From Desulfohalobium retbaense DSM 5692 (GTDB taxonomy: Bacteria > Desulfobacterota > Desulfovibrionia > Desulfovibrionales > Desulfohalobiaceae): a stretch of 64,000 nt of DNA. Below are positions 53,611 through 61,692 of this stretch, piece after piece. The DNA is taken from the NCBI RefSeq assembly GCF_000024325.1, contig NC_013223.1, positions 744,001 through 808,000 on the forward strand, read 5' to 3'. Each line of letters begins with the position of its first letter. Positions within the stretch are counted from its first letter, which is position 1. The notes beneath the pieces are model-generated. The model was not told the DNA's origin. It did no database searches and saw only the letters and a list, made by a program, of their open reading frames with translations. Made by a program: the position numbers and the translations under genes.

Positions 53611-54102
53611 ATGACCCAACACGCCTTCTACGAAATCCTGACTCAAGTGCAGATTGACCACTACCTTTTTCAGGTGACGTGGAGCGTGGCCAGCGGAGAG
53701 AGCTGCATTCTGTGGATTTGCGACGAAACGTCGATGCAGGGGTTCGAAGCCCTGGGGCGGTTTTCGCATTTTGACAAACGTGACATCCTTGAATTCATTG
53801 TCCGCTATGTGAGCAATCCGTCATTGCAGGAAGAAATCAGCAAGCGGCGGTTTGAGCACCATCTGGAACATCTTCCGACCACGGTCTTCGAGGAGATCGA
53901 TCGCATGGATTTTCGCCAGAAAGAGGAGGCCTTCCGCAATCTCTTCAATCTGGACAGCGTGATCGATAAGGCGGTCGATCTGGGGTGGAAACGGAGGATC
54001 ATGGCCAAAAAATTTCATCCCGACAGCGGCGGCAGTCACAAGTCGATGACCATCATCAACGAAGGCTACGACCTGCTGTCATCAGGGAAAAAAACTAGCT
54101 GA
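53611..54102 (+). CDS. J-domain-like small protein in the chemotaxis cluster
   Basis: The 163-residue protein has an N-terminal segment of about 110 residues that I do not recognise (ILTQVQIDHYLFQVTWSVASGESCILWICDET) and a C-terminal J-like domain: VDLGWKRRIMAKKFHPDSGGSHKSMTIINEGYDLLSS, where the HPD triad is present. A canonical J domain would stimulate DnaK. It may help assemble the chemotaxis array or a linked complex; this is inferred from position. ATG 53611 is used; a GTG further upstream gives an unlikely basic start. Confidence 0.65.
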   Translation: MTQHAFYEILTQVQIDHYLFQVTWSVASGESCILWICDETSMQGFEALGRFSHFDKRDILEFIVRYVSNPSLQEEISKRRFEHHLEHLPTTVFEEIDRMDFRQKEEAFRNLFNLDSVIDKAVDLGWKRRIMAKKFHPDSGGSHKSMTIINEGYDLLSSGKKTS

Positions 54103-54190
54103 ATCGCGGGTCGGACTCCTGAGGAAACGCTCCATTCCGCCTTGATACGGGGCGGAGAGGTGGTGACGAACGGAACAATTTGGAGTAGCA

Positions 54191-54682
54191 ATGAGCGTCA
54201 AGGTTTTAGGAGTAGGGGATATGGCTGTCTCCCGATGCCCCAGCGATGTCCTGGCCACATATGCACTGGGGTCGTGTGTGGGGGTCGCCCTCGTCGATTC
54301 CTACCGTTGCATGGCGGGACTGGCCCATGTGGCCTTGCCGGATTCCCGGATCAATCCCCAGAAGGGGCAGGAGCAGCCGGGGTATTTCGCGGATACGGCA
54401 TTGGAGGCCTTGCTCAAGGAGATGGCCCCGGCTGATGCCCGCCTGCATCCGGCCACCTATGACGTCTATCTTGTTGGGGGAGCTGACCTGCGGCTGCCCA
54501 ACGATGTTTTTCAAATTGGCCGGGCCAACCTGAACCGGCTCGATGAACTGTTCAAATACTATGGAGTGCGTGTTGCCGCCCGGGATGTCGGCGGAACCCG
54601 CAGCCGGACCCTGAAGCTGTTCGTCGGAACCGGAACTCTTCATCTTTCGACCCCGGGGCTGCCTGTCCGGGCTTTGCAATAA
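54191..54682 (+). CDS. cheD: Chemoreceptor glutamine deamidase CheD (copy 2)
   Basis: This 163-residue CheD has C29 in TYALGSCVGVALVD and H46 in AGLAHVALP, VGGADLRL and ARDVGGTRSRTLKL. It is the same length as copy 1 with the active residues at the same positions but only moderate similarity, so it is an old paralogue. The two may serve different receptors, or one may work as a CheC/CheX regulator. It is 8 bases before the second HDOD gene. Confidence 0.92.
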   Translation: MSVKVLGVGDMAVSRCPSDVLATYALGSCVGVALVDSYRCMAGLAHVALPDSRINPQKGQEQPGYFADTALEALLKEMAPADARLHPATYDVYLVGGADLRLPNDVFQIGRANLNRLDELFKYYGVRVAARDVGGTRSRTLKLFVGTGTLHLSTPGLPVRALQ

Positions 54683-54689
54683 GGGTATT

Positions 54690-55553
54690 ATGGGGACGCA
54701 GGAGATCATCGCCCAATCGATACAGGATGTTCCAGCGCTGTCGCCCAGCGCGAGTTCGATTATCCGCCTCATCGCTCAGGAAGACTACGAGTTTGAGGAC
54801 ATTATCGATCTTGTGCGGGTGGATTCCGGGCTGACGACCCGCATCCTGCGTCTGGTCAATTCACCAGCCTATGGGTTGATGAAGCCGGTGCAGTCCATTG
54901 AACGGGCTGTCGTGCTGTTGGGGTCGCAGACTGTGGTCAGTCTGGCGCTGGTCAATCTCAACGCGCAATTGGTGGAGAAGGAACTCCAGGGCTACCATAG
55001 CGCTCGGGGGGTGTTCTGGAAGCACGAACTGCGAACCGCTTTGGCGGCCCGGGAGGTCGCCCGGCTGACGGATATCGGGGTGACGCCGGATCTGGCCTTC
55101 ACTGCCGGGCTTTTGCACGATATTGGCAAAGTCGCCATATCCCAGTACCAGACCCGGACCGGCCAGGATTTGATGCCTTATGTCATGGACAATGACGCAG
55201 TGGACTATCTGGAATTGGAACGGCGGCACCTGGGCACCGACCATTGCGCGGTGGGCGGCGAGATCGCCCGGCAATGGAACCTGCCGGGATCGCTGGAAAC
55301 CAGCATCCAATACCACCACGAGCCGCATAAGGCCCCGGCCGGCTACCGCCCCCTGGTGTACATGATCCACCTCGGCGATGTTCTGGCCATGATGTCGGGG
55401 TGGGGCACAGAGATCGATACGCTGAAATACACCCTGGACGAGGGCTACAGCTCCTATTTTGCGCTCTCATTTGATCAGATCGCCATGATCATGATGGAGG
55501 TCGATGACCAGTTCCGGAGTCTGGAAGAGGACAAGTCGATCCATCCGGAATGA
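54690..55553 (+). CDS. HDOD domain protein 2
   Basis: The 287-residue protein matches HDOD: VPALSPSASSIIRLIAQEDYEFEDIIDLVRVDSGLTTRILRLVNSPAYG, IERAVVLLGSQTVVSLALVN, FTAGLLHDIGKVAISQYQ and GTDHCAVGGEIARQWNLPGSLETSIQYHHEPH. The HD residues are in place. It is the last gene of the cluster, ahead of a strong terminator. Confidence 0.87.
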   Translation: MGTQEIIAQSIQDVPALSPSASSIIRLIAQEDYEFEDIIDLVRVDSGLTTRILRLVNSPAYGLMKPVQSIERAVVLLGSQTVVSLALVNLNAQLVEKELQGYHSARGVFWKHELRTALAAREVARLTDIGVTPDLAFTAGLLHDIGKVAISQYQTRTGQDLMPYVMDNDAVDYLELERRHLGTDHCAVGGEIARQWNLPGSLETSIQYHHEPHKAPAGYRPLVYMIHLGDVLAMMSGWGTEIDTLKYTLDEGYSSYFALSFDQIAMIMMEVDDQFRSLEEDKSIHPE

Positions 55554-55586
55554 GGTCCCGTGCTGTAGGGTACGATTTTTCGGTCC

Positions 55587-55624
55587 AAGGCCGGTGCGTG
55601 GGAGTCCACGCACCGGCCTTTTTT
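55587..55624 (+). terminator. Strong rho-independent terminator ending the chemotaxis cluster
   Basis: AAGGCCGGTGCGTGG and CCACGCACCGGCCTT form a perfect 15-base-pair stem around GAGT, followed by T residues. Confidence 0.92.
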
Positions 55625-55655
55625 GGTTCTTTGACGGATCCTATGGATTTTTGGA

Positions 55656-55892
55656 GTTTGCCGTCTCTTCTGTGTGCCCACTTTCGGCCCGGTATTTTCT
55701 AAATCCCGCCAAAGGGGGATCCTTGCCCCCTCCGGACTCTCAAGTAGAACAGAACTCCAGGTGTCGAAGATGGCCCTTGTTGCATCGGAATCCGCCAGGG
55801 AGCATTCAGTTCGCGGTCCGGTTTCCCCCTTTTGGCGGGACCAAGAAAATGTGCGGGCCTTTCGCTCGAAGCACACAGAAGAGACGGCAAAC
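55656..55892. repeat. Long imperfect inverted repeat (MITE-like or structured RNA)
   Basis: The first 22 bases (starting GTTTGCCGTCTCTTCTGTGT) are repeated exactly inverted at 55871-55892. The pairing continues with gaps for about 65 bases on each side, including CCCGCCAAA(A)GGGGGA opposite its complement. The central ~100 bases are unique. No ORF of note; it fills most of the 474-base gap. Confidence 0.8.
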
Positions 55893-56027
55893 TTTTGCGT
55901 CTGAAATTCCATGCCCTGTGACGAAGAGCCCCTTTTTTCTGTCTGGGCGCCCGCATTCCGTTGAAGCTAACCGGAAAAGAAGGGGCGAACCAGGTTGAAC
56001 CGCAAGAAGTCCGCAGGTGCGGGTGAG

Positions 56028-57530
56028 TTAATCCCCTTGGGAATCGGTACGGATCGGGGACCGCTCCAGGGAACTCGATTCGACTTGGGACAGGATAGCC
56101 ACCTGGACCGGCTCCTTTCTTCCGGAGACATCGCATTCTCCGGCGGATACCAGGGGAGACCCGTCCTGCAGGGTGGCGACCACGTCCCCGGATACGGCCA
56201 GACGTGTGCCCAATTGCCGGGTCAGGTTTTCCAACCGGGCGGCGACATTGACCGCATCCCCCATGACCGTGAATTCCATGCGTTCCGGACTCCCGATATT
56301 GCCGGCCATGACCATTCCGGTGTGGATGCCCACGGAATTGATAAGGAGAATATCTTTGTGCACCCCCATGGTCACATTGAGGGAGTCGCAGGCGGCGAGC
56401 ATGTCCTGGGCAGCGGCCAGGGCAGCATCCTGTTCCTGAGGCAAGGGTGTGGGGTGGCCGAAGACAGCCATGACCGCGTCGCCGATGAATTTGTCCACGA
56501 TGCCCCCGTGACGCTCCACAGCCTCGACCATGGCCGAGAAGTACTCGTTGAGCAGGTGGACCAGGAGCTTGGGGGGCAATTTTTCTGACAAGGCAGTGAA
56601 TCCGCGCAGGTCACAGAAGAGGACCGTGGTCTGCAGCACTTCTCCGCCCAATTCCAGGGATTCGTCCTGGATGCGCTGGACAACATTCTTGTTGACGACC
56701 TTGCCCATGTTGTTGACCAACCAGGCTTTTTGGCGCAGTTGCGTGACCATGGTGTTGAAATGGTTTGCCAATTGCCCGAACTCATCCTTGCGGTCGGTGT
56801 CCATGTGCACCGCATAATCCCCTTCCTGCACACGGGTCATGGCATTTTGCAGGCGGCGGACCGGGACCAGGGTCTGCCGGGCGAAATAGTAGGCAAGCAC
56901 GATGGCCAACGCGACGGCCATCCCGAGCGAAATCAGGCCGCCCTGGACAATGAGCGAGAGTTTGCGGTGGATCCGGCTGACATCCATGTCGATGCCCAAA
57001 AGCCCGACGCTGTCGCCCTGGCTGTTGTAGACGGGGGCGTATCCGGACATGGTCCGCCCCCATTGGTCGACATAGGGTTCGCTGTCGCTGCTGACCTGGG
57101 TGAAGCCTCTCCGCAGGCTTTGGGGGGCGCTTTCATAGGGCGTGCCGATGGGGGCGGGCATTTCTTCCTCGGAGATGGTGCCGTCACCGTTGTCGTCCGA
57201 GGGCGGGGTATCCACGACGAACTCCACGCCGCCGTCATCCAGGCGCATGGTGTAGACATAGAGATATTCCGGCGTGGCCTGGGCGACGCTGTGCAGGACC
57301 TCCTGGATGGTTCTGTGGGCCGGAGAACCGGCATCGTCAGGAGATCGCAGCTGTTGCAGGGCTTCGCCGTCAATGAGAGCAGCCGTGCTCGCGGCACTGG
57401 CTTCCAATTGTTGGCGGATACCCTGATACAATGCCATTTTGGCCTGGAGATAGAAATACGAGCCGGTGGCTCCGGAAGCGAGAAAAGCGATGCAGAAGAT
57501 ACCGACAAAGACCTTGATACGCATGGACAT
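56028..57530 (-). CDS. Membrane-bound class III adenylate/guanylate cyclase with EF-hand-like loop
   Basis: The 500-residue protein has a membrane helix at about 5-27, a periplasmic Cache-like sensor of about 165 residues, a second membrane helix near 195-217, a HAMP domain (RRLQNAMTRVQEGDYAVHMDTDRKDEFGQLANHFNTM) and a C-terminal cyclase domain with VLFCDLRGFTALSEKL, GGIVDKFIGDAVMAVFG and FTVMGDAVNVAARLE, which hold the metal-binding aspartates and the arginine. In the sensor, residues 112-123 (DDNGDGTISEEE) match the 12-residue EF-hand calcium loop at positions 1, 3, 5, 6, 8 and 12. The base specificity (ATP or GTP) cannot be settled by eye. Confidence 0.9.
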   Translation of the reverse strand: MSMRIKVFVGIFCIAFLASGATGSYFYLQAKMALYQGIRQQLEASAASTAALIDGEALQQLRSPDDAGSPAHRTIQEVLHSVAQATPEYLYVYTMRLDDGGVEFVVDTPPSDDNGDGTISEEEMPAPIGTPYESAPQSLRRGFTQVSSDSEPYVDQWGRTMSGYAPVYNSQGDSVGLLGIDMDVSRIHRKLSLIVQGGLISLGMAVALAIVLAYYFARQTLVPVRRLQNAMTRVQEGDYAVHMDTDRKDEFGQLANHFNTMVTQLRQKAWLVNNMGKVVNKNVVQRIQDESLELGGEVLQTTVLFCDLRGFTALSEKLPPKLLVHLLNEYFSAMVEAVERHGGIVDKFIGDAVMAVFGHPTPLPQEQDAALAAAQDMLAACDSLNVTMGVHKDILLINSVGIHTGMVMAGNIGSPERMEFTVMGDAVNVAARLENLTRQLGTRLAVSGDVVATLQDGSPLVSAGECDVSGRKEPVQVAILSQVESSSLERSPIRTDSQGD

Positions 57531-57621
57531 GGGACTTCCTTTTTCGGCCCCGGCGAATGCGGTGACCAGGTGAGGTTCGAGCGGTCAGAAGAGCGCCGTA
57601 GTGGATACACGACGCCGGGCA

Positions 57622-58416
57622 TCAATCACAAAAGATTTCGGGGACCTCGGGGCTGTGAGCCCGAAGGAATTGGGCGACGACGTTCCCTAGGGCGATGGGC
57701 AGGCGCCCCCGAACGACGCAGGCAATGTGCTCCGGGATGCCCCCATAGGCGGCCTCGGCCACGGCGCCGGCGATACAGGCCATGGTGTCGGCGTCTCCGC
57801 CGAGGGAAACGGCATTGCGCACCGCGTCTTCGTAGTCCGTGGATTCGAGGAAGGCGAGCAGGGATTCGGGGACCGAGCCTTGGCAGGAAACATCAAAGGT
57901 GTACTGCGGGCGGATTTCATCAAGGGAGCGGGAGAGGTCATAACCGAACCGGTCCTCAATTTCCTCGCGCAATGCCTCTTTGCTCGTTTTGGTCCGGGCT
58001 CGGAAGACAGCCAGTGCTGTGGCTTGAGCACCTTTGATCCCTTCGGGGTGGTTGTGGGTGACCATGGCTGTGGCTTTGGCTTCTTCCAATACGGTCTGGG
58101 AATCTGCAAAGGCCCAGCCGACCGGACTGACCCGCATGGCCGCCCCATTGCCCCAGCTGAAATAGGGCCGGGGCATCGGGCTTTGCAGCCAATGCCGAAA
58201 ACGGCCGCCATACCCGGCGTGGGGGTAGCGGCGCCCCCAGCTTTGCAATGTCAATGCATTGGGCAGCCCGTAAAGGATGGCTTCGGCCACAGCCACAGTC
58301 AGGACCGTATCGTCCGTATAGTGGTTGTGAGCAGTGAAAAGGGGAAAGGATTTCGATTTGTGAGGGTGGCCCTCAAATATGGATCCGATGATATCACCGG
58401 CAATGGCTCCGAGCAT
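57622..58416 (-). CDS. ADP-ribosylglycohydrolase family protein
   Basis: The 264-residue protein matches the DraG/ARH family: MLGAIAGDIIGSIFEG, YTDDTVLTVAVAEAIL with the metal-binding TDD, WGNGAAMRVSPVGWAF and AVSLGGDADTMACIAGAVAEAAYGGIP with the second GGDADT metal site. These enzymes remove ADP-ribose from proteins or small molecules using Mg2+. No matching transferase is visible in the window. It lies downstream of the B12/GGDEF divergent region, on the minus strand before the cyclase gene. Confidence 0.88.
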   Translation of the reverse strand: MLGAIAGDIIGSIFEGHPHKSKSFPLFTAHNHYTDDTVLTVAVAEAILYGLPNALTLQSWGRRYPHAGYGGRFRHWLQSPMPRPYFSWGNGAAMRVSPVGWAFADSQTVLEEAKATAMVTHNHPEGIKGAQATALAVFRARTKTSKEALREEIEDRFGYDLSRSLDEIRPQYTFDVSCQGSVPESLLAFLESTDYEDAVRNAVSLGGDADTMACIAGAVAEAAYGGIPEHIACVVRGRLPIALGNVVAQFLRAHSPEVPEIFCD

Positions 58417-59157
58417 ACGCAGTCTCCTGTCTCCAGTGGCGAAAAAAACAGGTTGCAGTGATCATGGAAAAAATGTGGTCGCGACCGAGTATAGACGAAT
58501 TGTGCGCTAAAATCCAGACGCAAAGTCGCAAAACCATGTTCACGGCTGATATCAGTTGTAAGAAAAAGAAAAATCAATAGCTTGAGATGACATTTTCCAT
58601 GATACATGGAGCAAAATCACGTCTGCGGTGAACGATGTGCGGGCGAGAATATCAAGAGGCTTGCCAGGGTGGAGCCTGTGGGATGGGGCAATGGAATTCA
58701 AGTCGCGTTTGGAGGTGGAAAATGGAGTGCAGCGATGGTTTGCTGCAGGGCCTCCAATGGGGGCCAACGCCGCGGGCATTTTTGTCGGCGGGCCAAACGC
58801 TTTTGTAGGCAATAAACCCGGAGCGGCGAATGGGGAAAAGCGGAATTTTCCTGGAAAGAGAAGAGCTTGGATATGAATTTTGGGTGCCACAGCCCTGATA
58901 TAGCGAAAAACGAGGAGAGAAAGGACACCATCCCCAGTCGGGTGGAGACGTCCCAACCCGTCAAGGACGGTGGGGCTCCTGCTTGGTATGGAATACCGCC
59001 CCAAGACCACTTCACACTGGCCTGGAATTGCCGTACAGACAGATGCAAGTGCAAAGCAACAAGGGCGACGGTGCTTCTTGTTCTGCTACGCTGGAGGCAA
59101 TGCAAATGCCATCGATTCCTTGCCCTCGATACAGCCCTTTAGCCAAAGAGAGCTTCT
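58417..59157. other. 741-base stretch without a recognised gene
   Basis: Only short frames exist. One plus-strand frame (58628-58876) encodes 82 residues including MEFKSRLEVENGVQRWFAAGPPMGANAAG, which might be a small or decayed gene; I do not recognise it. No clear promoter or terminator is seen. The upstream leader of the B12-binding gene must lie in its right part. Confidence 0.4.
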
Positions 59158-60207
59158 ATGCTCGATGACAGGAACGCTCTGTTTGAGGCCCTTTCCAGGC
59201 CAGATTCCTCCATTACCGAAGCAACGGTTCAATGTGTGCGGGAAGCCAGCGGATATTCGAAAGAAGAGCCCGATTCGTCTGCCATGCACTCCAATGTGAA
59301 TGAGCACCTCTTGTATCTCAGCGAGGCCGTGCGCTCCGGGGAAGTCGAATTGTTCACTGAGTATATGCACTGGGCGCAATCGCTGGAGGCCGAAGGGGGG
59401 TACAGCCAACACTATCTGGAAACAGTGCTGCAATGCCTGCAGAAGGTGTTGGGCTACCACTTGCCCGAGAGCCAGGCCCGGTTTGTCGATCCGTTTCTGG
59501 ACGCTGCGGTTGCCGCTTTGTATGACGACACGACTCCTCCGGCTTCGTATATTTCAGCCAAAAGCCCTCTGGCCGAACAAGCGCAGACCTATCTGGACGC
59601 GCTTTTGGCCGGAAAGCGCCATGACGCCTTGCAATTGATCCAGACGATGGCCCGCGGCGGGGCCCCGGTGCAGGATATCTATCTGGACGTCTTTCAGAGT
59701 GTGCAATACGAGATTGGGCGGCTGTGGCAGCTCAATCAGATCAGTGTCGCTCAGGAACATTTTTGTACGGCCGTGACCCAGATGGCCATGGCCCAACTCT
59801 ATCCGTATATTTTCGCCACCCGTCGCGTCGGCCGGACCCTTGTGGCTTCCTGCGTCGGGGGAGAACTCCACGAACTCGGGCCTCGTATGGTAGCTGATTT
59901 TTTTGAAATGGCCGGGTGGGATACGTACTACCTCGGGGCGAACACCCCCAGTGCAAGCGTGATCCAGACCGTTTTGGACCAACGGGCTGATGTGGTCGGG
60001 ATTTCAGTGACCATGACCTATTATGTGCATAAGGCCCAGGATCTCATTGCCGCCTTGCGAGACGAACTCGGGGACTCGGTCCGGATTCTGGTCGGAGGGT
60101 ATCCCTTTGTGATTTCGACCACCCTGGCCCGAGACATCGGCGCAGACGGCTCGGCACAAAATGCTCAGGATGCGGTGCGGCTCGCCGAACACCTGGTCGC
60201 CTCCTAG
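59158..60207 (+). CDS. Cobalamin-binding sensor-like protein (CarH/LitR-type B12 module without DNA-binding domain)
   Basis: The 349-residue protein has an N-terminal helical region of about 130 residues, a methionine-synthase-type four-helix cap (residues about 140-215) and a B12-binding Rossmann domain (about 225-345). The cap has W190-x9-E200-H201, the W-x9-EH motif found in the adenosylcobalamin light sensors CarH and LitR. The Rossmann domain has E236-L-H238-E-L-G241, the ExHxxG form whose histidine is the lower cobalt ligand, followed by VADFFEMAGWDTYYLGANTP, VVGISVTMTYYV and ILVGGYPF. There is no MerR domain, so the signal must go to a partner; the diguanylate cyclase 86 bases downstream is the obvious candidate. 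A B12-dependent methyl carrier is the alternative. Confidence 0.8.
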   Translation: MLDDRNALFEALSRPDSSITEATVQCVREASGYSKEEPDSSAMHSNVNEHLLYLSEAVRSGEVELFTEYMHWAQSLEAEGGYSQHYLETVLQCLQKVLGYHLPESQARFVDPFLDAAVAALYDDTTPPASYISAKSPLAEQAQTYLDALLAGKRHDALQLIQTMARGGAPVQDIYLDVFQSVQYEIGRLWQLNQISVAQEHFCTAVTQMAMAQLYPYIFATRRVGRTLVASCVGGELHELGPRMVADFFEMAGWDTYYLGANTPSASVIQTVLDQRADVVGISVTMTYYVHKAQDLIAALRDELGDSVRILVGGYPFVISTTLARDIGADGSAQNAQDAVRLAEHLVAS

Positions 60208-60293
60208 CAGTTCGTCCCAGATCTCCCGTTATTGGGGTGTGACCACACTCTTTGCCGGGACTCCCAGTGCAATATCTATCCAGGATCTGACCC

Positions 60294-61361
60294 ATGCCCT
60301 ATTCCTGCCAGGGGGGATTGGCCCTGTTTTGTTCCCCCACCGGTTCCGTCCTGGAAGTCATCCGGGATGAAACTGGCCTGATGGACCATCTCGGATCGCA
60401 ACCGCTGCTCTCGCGCATCATCTATAAGGATGACCGCCGTAAGCTGCTCAATTTTCTTCTTCGCGTCCGAAGCTATGGCAGCGCTTTTGATTGGGAGATA
60501 GCCGTGCGCTGCCAGGAGCAGGCGGTGCCCTTCTATTTCGCGGGAGTAGTGCATGAAGAAAAAATTCTCGTCGTCGCTTCTCATTCGCAGGACGGGGTTT
60601 ATTCCCTCTACGAAGAGCTCATGCTCATCAATAATGAACAGGTCAATCAGCTCCGCCATGTCCTTAAAGAAAAAGCCGAACGGCTGTATGACACCGGTGA
60701 CGAAGAGGACGGGTTGTGGAGTGATTTGACACAGATGAATAATGAACTCATCAATTTGCAGCGTGAACTGGCCAAAAAGAATGCGGCGTTGGAAGCGGCC
60801 AATACACGCATCAATGAGTTGTTGCGCACTGACCCGCTGACCGGTGTGGCCAACCGTCGCCATGTCGAGGACTTCCTTGGTCAGGCCGTGGCCCGCAGCG
60901 AGCGGCATGGTGTGCCTTTGTGCGTGGTCATGTGTGACCTGGACCGGTTCAAGGCAGTCAACGACACCTACGGCCACGCGGTTGGCGACCAGGCTCTGCA
61001 GGGATTTGCCTCGGTGTTACTGGAAAATTGCCGCACGGAAGATCTGGTGGGGCGGTTTGGCGGCGAAGAATTTCTGCTCGTGCTCCAGGATACGACCTTA
61101 GAAGCGGGCGGCTGCCTGGCCGACCGGATGCGGCAGAAGGTTGCCACAGCTGTGCTGGTTGCTGAAGGGGTGCAGCAAACAGCAAGTTTCGGTGTGGCCG
61201 CCTACCGTGCAGGAGAAGGGTCTGAATCGGTAATCCAACGCGCAGACAAAGCGATGTATGCGGCCAAGAACAAGGGCAGAGACAGAGTGGTTCTGGAAAA
61301 TGAGACCCAGCCTGACTCCTCTCTGTCCCCATGCGCAGAGGAGCGTGGGAAGGGGGCTTGA
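60294..61361 (+). CDS. Diguanylate cyclase (GGDEF domain)
   Basis: The 355-residue protein has an N-terminal PAS-like part (SPTGSVLEVIRDETGLMDHLGSQPLLSRII, residues about 10-110), a coiled coil (LTQMNNELINLQRELAKKNAALEAANTRINELL) and a GGDEF domain: TDPLTGVANRRHVEDFL, VVMCDLDRFKAVNDTYGHAVGDQAL and the active GGEEF. An inhibitory RxxD site (RTED) sits five residues before GGEEF. It is soluble, without membrane helices. It should make c-di-GMP, with the PilZ protein at 17758 as a possible receiver. It follows the B12-binding gene in the same direction. Confidence 0.9.
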   Translation: MPYSCQGGLALFCSPTGSVLEVIRDETGLMDHLGSQPLLSRIIYKDDRRKLLNFLLRVRSYGSAFDWEIAVRCQEQAVPFYFAGVVHEEKILVVASHSQDGVYSLYEELMLINNEQVNQLRHVLKEKAERLYDTGDEEDGLWSDLTQMNNELINLQRELAKKNAALEAANTRINELLRTDPLTGVANRRHVEDFLGQAVARSERHGVPLCVVMCDLDRFKAVNDTYGHAVGDQALQGFASVLLENCRTEDLVGRFGGEEFLLVLQDTTLEAGGCLADRMRQKVATAVLVAEGVQQTASFGVAAYRAGEGSESVIQRADKAMYAAKNKGRDRVVLENETQPDSSLSPCAEERGKGA

Positions 61362-61389
61362 ATTCGGGATTTTACCGGTGTGTGATAAA

Positions 61390-61419
61390 AAAGGCTTGAG
61401 GACGCGTCCTCAAGCCTTT
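61390..61419. terminator. Bidirectional terminator between GGDEF gene and tRNA-Leu
   Basis: A perfect 30-base palindrome with arms AAAGGCTTGAGGACG and CGTCCTCAAGCCTTT; A residues precede and T residues end the stem, so it could stop transcription from both sides (GGDEF gene on plus, tRNA on minus). Confidence 0.8.
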
Positions 61420-61427
61420 GTCGTCGG

Positions 61428-61516
61428 TGGTGCCCGGGGCCGGACTTGAACCGGCACGGAGCATTGCTCCAAGGGATTTTAAGTCCCTGGTGTCTACCAG
61501 ATTCCACCACCCGGGC
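61428..61516 (-). tRNA. tRNA-Leu(UAA)
   Basis: On the minus strand the acceptor GCCCGGG pairs with CCCGGGC, followed by discriminator A and an encoded CCA. The anticodon stem-loop AGGGACTTAAAATCCCT presents TAA, there is a long variable arm (TGGAGCAATGCTCCG) typical of class II tRNA, and the T loop is GGTTCAAGTCC. Total 86 nt plus CCA. Confidence 0.95.
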
Positions 61517-61692
61517 GAGAGGCGACACCATAGCCCCGGCCTGTCAAGGCGTCAATAGCTCGCCTGGGCTTCAGGGCCCAGGGACCTCCGTGTCACCCGC
61601 GGGCTGATTGCGTACTTCGCCATGCCGTTGTCGCCCAGGCTCTGGCCACGTGCCGGCTGACAAACGCGCCGACTCTTGCTATCCTCCCCAAA

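Noticed and set aside
56730-58037. 435-codon plus-strand frame across the cyclase and glycohydrolase genes
   Set aside because: Antisense to two well-supported minus-strand genes and without recognisable motifs.
61428-61516. tRNA-Leu as an integration site
   Set aside because: No integrase gene and no repeated tRNA 3' end are visible nearby.
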